Of a stretch of DNA of 64,000 nucleotides, positions 1 through 11,800 are shown piece after piece. Within the stretch, counting starts at the first letter, position 1. Each line of letters begins with the position of its first letter. The stretch lies in the NCBI GenBank assembly GCA_003864495.1, contig ML133496.1:255122-319121 (forward strand), written 5' to 3'. Under the pieces are notes generated by a model. That model did not search any database. It was not told where the DNA came from and saw nothing but the letters and a program-made list of their open reading frames with translations. Made by a program: the position numbers and the translations under genes. This stretch comes from Nemopilema nomurai (Eukaryota > Cnidaria > Scyphozoa > Rhizostomeae > Rhizostomatidae).

Positions 1-1614
1 AAAACAATAAGCAGCCAATAAACGGCTGGATTATTGTGTTGTTTACTTACTTATATGGTATCATTTCCGAGTTCCGAATGCTGTTCTGACTGAGTTCCAT
101 CCGCGTTCCAAATTAGATTTTCATTGTTTTATGCAACTCACTTCCGAGATTTCTACCCCCGCAGTGGCAGCGAAACCGCTGCCAAAGATGAGCGGCTTTC
201 ATTTTGATTAAGGAGGCGGATAGGAGAGAAGACAAGAAGGAAGATTAAGGCGAAACAAGTATCAAAGCTCTATTCAGTGTTTTCAAGGAGCTGACTGTAC
301 ATTGTCAGATGTTTTGCTAGATTCTTTTGCTGAAATGTATTTATGTTATATCAATCTTTCTATAAATTGACTCTGGAAAGCTGCCTGAGTTCCGGGCACC
401 AAGGAACTCACTCTGGATCCGCCTCTGGTTACGAATAACTTTTTTGTTGGGATGCTAATAAAGTACCATTTTATTAATTGGGAATCGGTTTTGAACAGTC
501 TGCAGTTAAGGCTGCAAATTTTTACACACTGCAATGTTTATGCTTTGAGCTTTTACAGCAATTTTAAGCTAGATTTCAGCGATGCAGTCTGCTTATTAAC
601 ACTTATTTCTGGTCAGCTTTTAGCAAACCACTATTCAGGCGCGGATCTAGCTAAATTTTTGACCGGTTTCCTGGTGCTTTCCCCGTTCCCTCTTATATTT
701 TGGTCTCTATGTACATGCTTTTGAAAAAAATATACTTTCGCAATAACTCTTCTGCTTCCTGGTCGAATTATGCTTTTTAGCCACCGGTTTTTTCGCGTAA
801 GGGAAACATATGGCCACCAGTTTTCACAGGTTTGCAGGAAACAATAGCCACCGGTTTCAGAATTGGAGCATAGATAGCATTCTGCAAACTGTCACTTGAA
901 GTGACGACTGATTTCCGCGATTTTGAATTCCTCGGTTACTTTGGAATAAAAGACAAATTGAACAGGAAACTGGAAAGTCTGCCGCAATATCTGGAAAGAG
1001 GGAGTGCTGTCCACACGAAATTGAGTAATTCTTTCTACCACTATTTCTGCATCGTTTTACTGCCCTGCTTTCATTCAGGGTTTAAACATAGAAATTTCAG
1101 TCATTAGTCAGTCAAGGGAAAAGAAAGATAAAGTTGGAATTAAAATTCTAGATACCAATTCAAAATTCGCAGAGAAACATAGCTCTGAGAATAGACCGGT
1201 TTTTTTAAACCTGTGCATCCGGTCTAGATCCGCGCCTGCGACTATATGCTTCTTTTCGGTTTGAAATTAAATAAGTTAAAAGTAAAAAAGAGAAAAAGTA
1301 GAATATTCGAATTTAATGGTATAAATTACAATAAATGGCGCTTCGAAAAACTTTAACCCTAGCCATCTTGAACTCTATTTTTCTAAAGGATAAAAGTATA
1401 AACAGTAGTACTCTGTCGAAACAAAAAAGTTCTGTTTTTTATTCAAATCCAAATTTTATCCATCAAAAAGCATTGACGATATGGCAAATTATTACAAGTT
1501 ATAATCTATAGATACAAAAATGCACAGTAAATTAGCTAAATATCATTCAGTTCAGACCAATCATATGCTTGAGAATCGTCCATATCTGCGGCTCTGAAGC
1601 TTTGTGCTTTGATC
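1..1614. other. Intergenic sequence, no gene recognised
   Basis: No convincing coding exon was found here. The open frames at 346-534, 452-724 and 901-1107 are short, lack family resemblance and partly lie in a MITE-like element (636-1238). The distal part holds the 3' flank of the minus-strand TRP channel; a minus-strand AATAAA lies at 1443-1438, about 170 nt past its stop codon, and is a plausible poly(A) signal. Confidence 0.6.
636..1238. mobile_element. Non-autonomous hAT-like MITE
   Basis: The two ends form a perfect 15-bp inverted repeat, CAGGCGCGGATCTAG, at 636-650 and 1224-1238. The flanking 8-mers (628-635 CCACTATT and 1239-1246 CGACTATA) match at 6 of 8 positions, as expected for an aged 8-bp target duplication of the hAT type. 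No transposase is encoded in the roughly 600 bp. The hAT assignment rests on the CAG-starting TIR and the 8-bp duplication only. Confidence 0.65.
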
Positions 1615-4600
1615 TCAGGCAAGGGACTGTGAAGATTTTGTCCTTCGAAGCTTTCCCTTTCCACCTGTGCGGTTTTGTGGAGCTCTTGAAGCTGGGGAAT
1701 TCAAAAAGGAAACTGGAAATGAAAAATTCTACATTTGGCTTATGATAACTGGGAATATAAAATCTAAAAAGTGGGAGTCTGTTTACTTTCCTAAAGTTGG
1801 AATTCTAACTGAGTACACGAATACCTCTCGTAGACCTAGCCATAAAGAGCTTTGTATCATAGGCAAGCAACAAATTAGAATTCGTTGCAGCGATGGACAA
1901 GCAAGGACAAAAACTGAAAGAAGACAAAACTGAAAGAAGACAAAAACAGCTACGTACCAACAGCCTGAAGCACCTTGGTAATGTCCAGCTGCACCTTCAG
2001 TACGTCATCAAGCGAGGCCGTTACGCTCTTGGCTTGCGTGTGTTGCCGGTCCCTGACTTGGCGACTTTTAGCTTTCAACTCCTTCATAAACATGGCGTCG
2101 ATGTCCGCGTTGGCGAACTTTTCTGCTTCCAGCTCTGTATGACCGATCGTCTTTGTGACATTTTGCAGCTTTCGATCGACATTTCCCAGCAGTACGCTTG
2201 CTTCCAGCTCCAGACTTGAAGCTTTTATATTTCCGTTACCGTATTCAAGTTGCTCCTGTTCGAAGAGCATTACGTCGATCATTAAATCCCATTGAATAGG
2301 ACGATTTTATTGGAGGTGCGTGCAAGAGTATGGGGTATCGAATCTCTTGAGCTAATGATCACTTGGTCTTATTGGCTCGGATTCCTGGGCTTCTTCGTGT
2401 GTTTCTGCGTTAACCATCCTTTTCTTTCTTGGACAATGTCCCTGAGGCGTATCTTCTTACCCCTCTAGCATCCTGCACTTGCCCCATATCAGACTATTCT
2501 TTATGCAACCCCTAAATTCTGTTGAAATTTGCTACAGTTTCCTTGATGTTCCAATACTTCAAGGCACTGATAAACTTTTACACGATATCCCTGCATTGGT
2601 CCTGGCTAGCCACGCCCTGACTTGTACAAATTTATAAACTGATTATCAACTTAAAACAGATACTTACAAGGGGTGAACAATTTTTGGCAAAATACTTCCG
2701 TGTTTTCGTTCTCGCTGCGGGTCCCATTTGTCTTTCCAAGAAGATGATCAACAAGGCTTGCTGCAGTGATGCATTGGCCTCTGCGTTCTCATAGACACGT
2801 GTGAATGTTTCGGACATGAGAGCGATATAGAGGTTGATGCACACAACAGAAACCAGGGCGTAGTAGGTTCCCACTATGATGTAGGCCGGTAGGCGCTCAT
2901 ACAGAACCATCGCCGAAAACGGAATGTCTGCAGTGACCGTCATCAGCCAGGTAATGTAAATCTACAAAAGTAGCGAAAATGACAAAATGACGTCAGGCAA
3001 CGTCACTTCCATTAGACTGAGAATCGAAGTCAATGACAAGGGGAAAAGGAGGGAGATTATAAGCGGGAAAAGGGGGAGATTATTAGCGGGAAAAGGGGGA
3101 GATTATTAGCGGGAAAAGAGGTCAATAATGAAAACTACGGGGCAGAAAAAGCAGCATTGTGGCCTTCTTATTGCTTGGAAAAAAAAGATCAGTAAATCTA
3201 AGATCAACATGGTCAATAGGTATAATTCTCACTGAATCAACACACTAGCTGGACAACTCTCTTTATGCAATAGCATATTTTCTTTTAATAACTGAATTCA
3301 AAACTAAAGAATAAAAAGTGTTAATAAAGCGCACAATCTCATCAAAGGTGGCAAACTTTCTCCCTTCACCCGGCACCAACGCCTCGATCCCTCCTGAGTT
3401 CTCCACTCCTCCAAAAATTATCCACAAAATGCAAACGTACGGAATGAAGAATTCGAAAAAGAGAAAAGCAAATCTCAGTGTTGCTCCCATAACGTGTCCT
3501 GTCGAAAAAATTGAAAAACTGCTCTAAGCACATGATGCAAAGATAGAACTGGTGACATTGGCATGTCCAAGACACATATTCAACCCTCCATTAAAGATAC
3601 TGAAAGGAGAGGACGCATATTTACATTAAGAAAGGAGAGACCTATTGAAAAATTTAAACATTGAATACAAGTTTTGATGCGGTCTCGTCAAGGATATCAA
3701 ATTGTACAGGCTAACGTAATTGTTCGTGTGTCAATAATTTTTGACGAATTCAAAGCAGAAAACATACCGAGAAGAACGATGAAGGCAGAGAGGAAAGTGA
3801 ATGCTCGGCATATCTTCATTAACCTAATGCAGACCATCATGATGCTGGCACAGAGGGTCAACATGTAGACTTTCTTTGCAACTGAATGATTGGGGTTCAG
3901 CTCGTAGTACACCTGTCCAAACAAGAAAAGAGACCCTGGTAGCGTAGCTTACTCAGCACCATGAGTTGTACCTAGCCGGTGGGGAGGGCGACCCTGGGCG
4001 CGGGCGAGGGTGACCCTGGGTGGGGAGGGTGACCCTGGGTGCTGGCAAGGGTGACCCTGGGCTAGGGTGACCCTGGGCGCGGGCAAGGGTGACCCTGGGC
4101 TAGGGTGACCCTGGGCGCGGGCAAGGGAACGACACGGGCCCATTCGCCCTTGTTTTCCTTATGAAGTAAGAAAACGTAACACAGCTAAGGGCCCGCATGG
4201 TGCCAAAGTCACCACTAGCTGGTTCGCTTATTATGGAAATATCGGAGAATTTCGCCTGTGCGTTTTTCAGCAGCTGTGCTAGAATCTAAGGCCATCTATA
4301 TCTCCTTTCCTTTTCGGTTTATTGAATGACAACATTCGATGTTTCTATAAAACCTTGTCGCCCGCTTCTCTTGGACTTTTGCAACTGTCATCAAATGCAT
4401 CGTATGTTACATCAGAGCGAAAATATTAAAACGAAAAGAACCAACTATATTCATGCACTGCAAAGGTAGAGAGTCAAAATAAATAAACTTAAAATGCTGT
4501 TCAGGCAAAGCTAGCATGATCGGTGAAGTGAAATACCTCTGTGCCAGCAACAGCAAGGACACTTATATGACAGCACCACTCATAGATGCTCCATCCCATG

Positions 4601-7600
4601 TTCCTTGAATAGCTCCCTCTAAACCGCCAAACACGATTTATTTCGCTCTCAATGTACTTTCGTTCGTCTGGCCACTTCGGATGGCAGCTTTCCAGTTCAT
4701 TTTCTAAATTGCGAATTGCCCAATTGCGCCACTTCGAATCGGTTTCTCGCATTCCTTTGAACACAACCATCTCCTTTGAATAGATATCGATCAAATATGT
4801 ATTTTAATATAACTATGAAGTTACCAGATTCCGAAGAAGCTAGCAAATATATGATATATTCTTTTTCAGAATATGTAGAGCCTCAGATTTTATAAAGACT
4901 TGTCGGGACCCAAAGGTTAACAAAAAGCCGAAAATAAAAAACTGAGAAGCTCCAAAAACCGAAAATCTTGTGGCACCAAATCTTTAGCGTTAGTATCCTC
5001 ATTATAGATAATTCATCAAAGCATCTCAAAAGTTGGGTTTTAAAAGTGAAAAGAAGTAAAAAGGCAACCAAAAAATACTATCAAGTTTAATCAGAAAAGA
5101 CTTTCTTCGTACAAAGCGCAGAACAAACCTGAACAGCGAAGTAAATGGTCAAAATGAAGAAGATCGCTTCCAAGACAATGCGCCAGGATTTAGCAGCAAC
5201 GGGAGTATGGAACTTGCCATCGCGTGGAATGAGTAGGGCGAGGATGACCCAAATGAAGGTATAAACAAGGTTGATGGTCAGATTAATGAGCGACCTGTTG
5301 CGTGCAAATAGGCGCCATTTCACGTTGACCAACTTCTGGATGACGGGATGCATCACCAGGTCCGTCTCTCGGTACACGACAATCATCTGCAAAAAATTGC
5401 TGCTTCAACAATCAAAATAATCAGTACTGATATACTCCGCAGGAAAACAGCCAGTTCAAGACAGATGGAGTAGAAATTATTCATCACTTAGTGACAGAAT
5501 GCAGTAAACAAACGCAGTATTTCAATGCTTAATAGACAACTTCCCTCGTCAATGATACAAAAATTTACAGAGAACAACTAAAAGGAATATTCCATCTTAA
5601 AAAGAGACGAAATCCGTTTACATTTACCAAAATCATTGGTTTAAAATGTACGAATTTCCTAGTGACTTCATGTTTGTAACCAGTTCATTCCAGTCATCAG
5701 CAAACAGATAAAATGACACTTGATGCTCAAAATTTCTCCTTACTTTAGATAGATGCATTGCACTTTGTTCTTTGTCTGGTTCTATTTTTCTACAGTTTAC
5801 TTATAAAAGTTGAATATTGTATACTTCCAAACTCACGTTCTTTCCGCCCTTTCAAAGCAATACAGTTTCAAAGCTCTAAAATATTTCCTTTACAACAATG
5901 CCTTCTAATAAAGAAAAATGTTAATCACATCAAAAGTCATTCAGCTCAGGGTTTTGTGTTCCGCAGGGCTTGATAGCCCATCTTACCCTTCGCTAGCCCA
6001 TCGTCTAGGGCTTCATTCGTCTGTATTGGCCTCCAGGGCATACGTGTTGGCACAAGAGCTCCTTCACGTGGTGAAACAACAGTTAAGGACGTAGCAAATG
6101 CTTCGTTCAATATCAGTTCCAGACGTTGTTGATAAACTGCATTTTATTTACATACAAGTTACTCGTATACTTCACTTAATGGTGTGAGAAACAATAGTCT
6201 GCAGTGTGCGACAATTATTGTGGTAAGAAAGCCATATTGCCATACCTCCAAGGCATTTTTTGCAAAACTCTTACTCTTGTCCTTTTGATTCACCTCGCTC
6301 TCCAGCTGGTTGAGGTAGAAGTACTTTCTTCTCAAAGCCTTCTCGTCTATGTAGAACTGGGAAAGAGCTTCGTACGCCACCGCAGGCATCTTCTCGACCA
6401 TGCATGCCATAGCGGAAGTGCCATAGATGTCGTACACGCCAGCTGGAGCGTCAATGTCCAGAAGAGCACTAGCCGCGTGTGCGCGCCCTGAAATAGATGC
6501 GATGGAGTCCATCAAATGCCCCTTTGACCCCAGAAGCACTTAACCTTACACCTTTCTTTGGCCTTCACGGTTCCTGTGTTGCTTGTTGCAGCCATGGTTA
6601 ATAGAATGGCGTAGCAAATAATAGCGTCTATGACTATAAGGTAATTCCCAACTTACAACTGCTTGATTTTAAAACCAAAGGTAAAGAATAAAGACATACA
6701 TATAAACATATCTAAAGATAAGAATAGAAAAACAAAACAGAAAATTGCCATGGGAGGATTCGTGATTCGAACCTGATTCAGCAGCAACAAAAAGCGGAGA
6801 GCGAAGCTTGTTGTCTCTGGCGTTGATTTGGGCCCCAAGAGACACCAAAGCCTTGATAGAGTTCAAGGCACCGTTTTTACAAGCAAAGTGCAAAGGTGTT
6901 TGGCCTTCAACCGTCTTTTCGTCGACATTCGCTGCAAAGTCAATGAAATCATTGATGAAATAGAGCAACAGAAAGCACGTCTTTAGAATTCTTTAAATCA
7001 CGTCGCTCTACCGTTGGTTAGCACCGGCAGCTAGGCTAAAACAACAGCAGCAACAGCTAATGCAGTAAAGGTTTCAGGCTCTTCATCACCAATGCTTCGG
7101 TGAATCTGTAACAGATTTGGTGAATATAGAGACAGGGAAAGCCTTGTTGGGTGCCAAGTTTCCGTCATGTTATGTCAGTTAAATTCATTTGGTATTGAGA
7201 ATAATGCACATAGCGGCTGGTCGCATCTAATGCAAACCTTGGCTCTTGGCTCTGCATTTCGAATGAACAGGAAAAAGTAACAAACCCCCGTTGAGCACCA
7301 GAAATTGAACCATTTCCGAATGGTCTACAGCGGCAGCGAGGTGCAGCGGTGTCCGCCCATATTTGTCACCTTTGTCAACCAGTGCTCCGTGTTCCAGCAA
7401 GTACTTCGCCACATCGACATGCCAGTCACGTGCTGCAGCATGCAGTGCCGTTTGTCCGTACCTGAAATATTTCAATTGGCCTACGCTATTACCATTGATG
7501 TAATGGACACATCATGATTACATCATTGACAAGACAGGGATTACTGTTAAAATAGCATGATTGGCACTAAAGTTGATTTCGCTGCGTGTAACACATTTAA

Positions 7601-8385
7601 AATGCGACTGGTGTTCAGCAAAGGTACTCCTGTCTCTGTTGAGCTGATGCTATGTAATTCAAAAATATTGATATGAGCTATAATGTCGGAATACCAAAAG
7701 AAATGGACAGAAACAAAGACCTGTCTTCGTGGTTTATGTTTGCTCCGGCTTTGAAGAGAGACTCGATGAAATTGAGGTCAATGTTTTCGTTTTCATCCCA
7801 TGTCTCACCCAGTCTTCCGAAATATACCAACAATCCTTTGCTGCTCGGCCTGCAGCTGCCTTCCTGCTCGTCGTCGCTGTCCAAAGTTCCGTGTGTTGAC
7901 GTTTGCAGTCTCCGGTCAGTACTCGGTAAGTCCTCCAGGGGGACCGGACCGTGCCGGTACTTACTTGAATCGCTCTCTATCTCTCTTCTCCCAGTCACGT
8001 ACTTGACTTCATTGCCAGAAACTCCAGCTGCATCTTTCCATGATTCAGCAACCTCTCTCGCATTCTCGTTTGCGGTCACTTCTTCAGAGCCATTTCTTGA
8101 AGATTCGCGGGACGAAGATCGTATTCCAAAGGCTTTTGCTTTCCTCTGTAGGCCAGAAATGAATGTTTCTCCTGAATCCTCCTTGTCCTTCTTTGCCGGC
8201 GAGGGGGTTGGTGGTTGCTTTTGTTTAAAGGAGACGGTCGGTTCGGAAACTCTGGCATTTTCCTCCGGCTTCTCTGCTTCCCTCGATCCAGCGAATGACG
8301 GTTTAGTTTTGCCTGACTTCTCATCACCCCCTACTTCTCGCCCCGCGCTGTCTACATTCGCAATTATTTCAGGATTATGGTCCAT
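1615..8385 (-). CDS. TRPV-like ankyrin-repeat cation channel, copy 1
   Basis: Eleven exons on the minus strand: 8385-7721, 7461-7286, 6931-6773, 6487-6246, 5386-5129, 4773-4537, 3912-3768, 3498-3335, 2961-2668, 2255-1958, 1712-1615. All junctions keep frame and give 911 aa. A charged, Ser-rich N-terminus (about 1-200) leads into five or six ankyrin repeats (about 205-400, e.g. YGQTALHAAARDWHVDVAKY), then six TM segments: S1 about 447-467, S2 482-500, S3 562-579, S4 590-626, S5 632-657, S6 708-735. The stretch after S6 (INLYIALMSETF, then LQQALLIIFLE) resembles the TRPV NMLIALMGET / LQ-A-IL-E pattern. The pore loop reads ITWLMTVTADIPF, so the TRPV GMGD filter is absent. A C-terminal coiled coil (about 781-879) precedes a short basic tail. 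It probably forms a tetrameric plasma-membrane cation channel with a sensory role; subfamily (TRPV or the cnidarian TRPV-like group) and gating are inference. The exon 6 start could be 4770 instead of 4773. Confidence 0.9.
3041..3120. repeat. Short G/A-rich tandem repeat
   Basis: About three copies of a roughly 23-bp unit containing GGGAAAAGGGGGAGATTATT. It lies in the intron between exons 8 and 9 of the minus-strand TRP channel and is a simple minisatellite. Confidence 0.8.
3975..4130. repeat. G-rich minisatellite in TRP intron
   Basis: Tandem blocks built from GGGTGACCCTGGG and GGGCGCGGGCAAGGG variants sit in the intron between exons 6 and 7 of the minus-strand TRP gene. G-runs every 6-12 nt make G-quadruplex formation possible on the plus strand. 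The open frame across it (minus 4143-3949) is a by-product of the repeat. Confidence 0.85.
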
Positions 8386-8897
8386 TGCCAGGCAATTTTA
8401 TAAAAGTTCATCAGCCCTTGTGCACGTCTGAGTTTCAATCTTTTTGGTCGCTGGGCATCGGTGATGCACGCTTGAATTCGGGTTTTTTATTTGAGGCAAG
8501 CAAGCTTTATACGTTTATATTGTTCTCCGAGTTACAAAACTTTTGACACTGTTTCTCGCTTCGGTTGCTTTTCGCCGACCTTTCTATGCAGACACCGACC
8601 TTTCTATGGAGACCGTAATAGAATTGATGAATTTCATTTTAATAGATAACAAAGGACGTTCAACTCCAATGAAGCGAGCAATAATTGTCTAAAACTGTAT
8701 CGCAATACGTGCCTTTGAGGTTTTGATAAGTATTCTTTGGGTTAGAATTTAGTCATGCAAAACTTTGAAAACTTTCCAGAACAACAGAGTGGCTTTGCGT
8801 CACTGAGCAGGGAAGCAAGTCATGACTCACTGGTGTTCCTGTGTCTGGACAGTGCAACTGATGATATGCTACCGGTGAAAGCAGAGACTTGGCTAAA
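8386..8897. promoter_or_regulatory. Shared 5' region of the head-to-head TRP pair
   Basis: Only 512 bp separate the two start codons (minus ATG at 8385, plus ATG at 8898), so this stretch must hold both 5' UTRs and either two compact promoters or one bidirectional promoter. I see no clear TATA box. The plus ATG has a good context (AAAATGG). A second ATG frame from 8755 overlaps the leader and could act as an upstream ORF. Confidence 0.55.
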
Positions 8898-11800
8898 ATG
8901 GAGAACGAGAGCAAGCCCTTCTTTGATGGAATCTCACGAGCAATCTACCAGAACGCGAGCGCAGCAATCGCTAAACTTCGGGACTGGATTTCAGGGGAGA
9001 AGGAAGACCCTGGAGATGAAGGCGACACAGTCATCGGGAATAGCATCGCCTTGAAGGGCATCCTCAAGAAGAAGCCTAACAAGCCGAAGCTAAGGGCGGG
9101 CAAGTTTCAGAAGGTGTTTGCAGAAGCGCTGCAGTTGATGAAGCTGCAGACCAGACGAAGGGAGAGATCAGATGGCTGCATTCGCCAAGGCCCGCTGCCC
9201 AGCGAAGATATTCCGGCGTCAGAACGCGGCCCTTCCAAACTAACGCACGCCAGATTGAACCCCAGCCAAATGTCGGGGAAATCAGGTATAAATGACTTGC
9301 GAATAAAAAGTAACGCGCATACATCAAAGTTTGTTAAATGACAGCAAAGGCTCTATTATCAGTGACTTTTCAGATCTTGATTTGATACTGCAACATCTGT
9401 GCAAACTCACAAGCATCCAGATAACTGCCTAATGTGGCTTATTCGGTATTGAAAACTCGCCGATCGATCAAACAAAGTCAGCAAGTGCTTACAAAATGGA
9501 GAAAACAACCAAATCTAATCACGTCTAAAGTAATCCTTTCGAAACTCATCTGATCTGAGCACATCACGAAGACTAACTAGATTGTGTTGGACATTTTGTT
9601 GTTGAAGGTGTCAGGGTTCGCCATCCTTAAAACAGTCATCTCCTGTCTAGTTTCTCAATCGTGAAATGCAGGATTTTGATTCACAACCTCGTTAGTGCAC
9701 TAGCAGCCTATGTATCACGTGACAATCTTCTTGATTTTAATAGAAATCGACGAAGCGAACCCTACCAACCGCGGCATGCTCACCTACTTCGCCAGAATCG
9801 GACAGCAGGCGAATCAGGACGAAAGAGTGGACTTGACGTTCGTGCGGTCCCTCCTCACCGCTGGCGCAGACATCAACATAGGTGACAAGTATGGCCAAAC
9901 CATTTTGCACGCGATCGCGCGCGACTGGCATATCGACGTTGCTAAATTTGTCGTCAATAACAACGGTGACGTCAACGCACGTGACAAGTTTGGGAGGACG
10001 CCTCTTCATGTTGCTGCTGCTGTTGACTATCCAGAAATGATCGAATTCCTTGTTCTTAATGGAGGTGAGTTCGGAGGGATGTCTTCTTCGCGCAACAATG
10101 TTTCTCTGAAGAAGAATGATGAAAGACAGTCAATAAAAGATTCCGAAAATTCAAGAGTAATGAGATTTTGTTCAAGAGCCTTAGTGAAATTGTAAATATT
10201 TTCCTAGCAAATGGGAGTCTTCCAGTTTCTTCTGAAGTGGTTGCAAATATGATCATCCACTTTAAATGCATTTCTTCAGCAAGCTTTCGAGCAGCAGAGG
10301 TTCTGAACTATTATTTTGCGAAATGACGTAATTGAAATATTCGTTATGAAATTTGCAGTATTGAATTTTACATCATTGAAATATGCGCCATTGAAATATG
10401 TATTATTGGAATAAACGTCATTGTTTTAAAGACAGCTAGACTCAGTCCCCTGAGGTCTTTTACGTATGAACAGCAGTATGCATCTGCACTGCTCCGTGTT
10501 CCACGATTGTGCTCATCGGGAAGTACGCTTTCTGCATTCCAGCAAACGTACATTGCCGCACGGATGGCGAGCTGCAGACCCCTATCCACTACGCGGCGAA
10601 GTTCAACGCAGTGGCCAGTCTGGAGTGTTTGCTCAGGTTTGGCGCCAAAGTCAGCGACCGAGATTACAAAGACCGAACGCCCCTGTTTCTGGCGGCAGAG
10701 CAAGGTAAACACGGCCATGTCTCTTTAGCCAAGCTGCACCCAATACTAAGGGATCACGATTCCTTTCCAAAATATAATCAAGAAAAGTGCTATTTCAATA
10801 CCCAACGAAAAAGGAACCCAGGCTGCATGAATGAATGCATGAATCCAGGGGTTTAAGAACTATCTAGTTTCCTTTCCAGGGATTAAAGCATTTGACGTTT
10901 TAGAAGCGGCTGGCATTCCAACCAGAGCTCATTACTTCTGAATTTGCTGTTGAACTGTCAATAACCAAATATTTGGAGGTCTTTTTAATAATGATGAGTA
11001 CGATGATTATCTACGATGAGCACGCATACTTTTTTCAGGACGGAGAGACGTGATCAAGTTCTTTCTGAACCTTGGTGTAGCCGTGGCTGTGTACGATGAG
11101 CAGGGGAATTCGGCAGCATCGCTTATGATAGAAAAGATGCCGGACTTGGCACTGCAAGCCCTCGACCAGTACATTGTGGAGGACAAGCCGAACAGGACTA
11201 CCTACTTCTATCTGAGCAACTTGGAGTACTCGACATCGTGCAAATTTGGAATGACCCCAGCCAGATCGGTCCTCGAGGTAACGCTAAAGGAAGGCTGCCG
11301 GCCTAGGGCTTTTGTGCCTCCAGCGAGTACGTTTCTTCTATATTAAATTACCGGGTATGTTTCTCTTGCAGACTTTGGCTTACAACAGAGACAAAAACTT
11401 GGCGCAGCATGACGTCATTTACAAGTTGATTGAGACAAAATGGCAAATGATCGCCAAAAAGAAAGCACTCCTCGAGATCGGCTTGAACTTCATATACGCA
11501 TGCGTCGGCACGGCTCTGGCGGTCTCGTACGAGCAAACGAGCTTGTACACGCCATTGTCAAAGAAGGGATGGCGCATAGGAGTGGAAGCACTGTTCGTAC
11601 TTATGACGCTCTTCTTCATCATAAGGGTAATTTTCCTTTAAAATTCATCTGCCACATGACGTTTACTAACTGAACTTCCATTGACAACCGATTAAAAAGA
11701 GTACTCACCCATTTGCGGGTTCTTCTTTCAGCAAGTAAAACGGGCAAGGCTAGGAGCTACGCGGCACCGCAAATGGCAAAAGTGGAGAATAAGATGGATC

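Noticed and set aside
3949..4143. Pro/Gly-rich minus-strand open frame
   Set aside because: It reads through the G-rich minisatellite in a TRP intron.
7673..8431. Long plus-strand open frame (252 aa)
   Set aside because: It lies exactly antisense to exon 1 of the minus-strand TRP gene, whose frame continues correctly into the ankyrin exons; the antisense frame has no family features.
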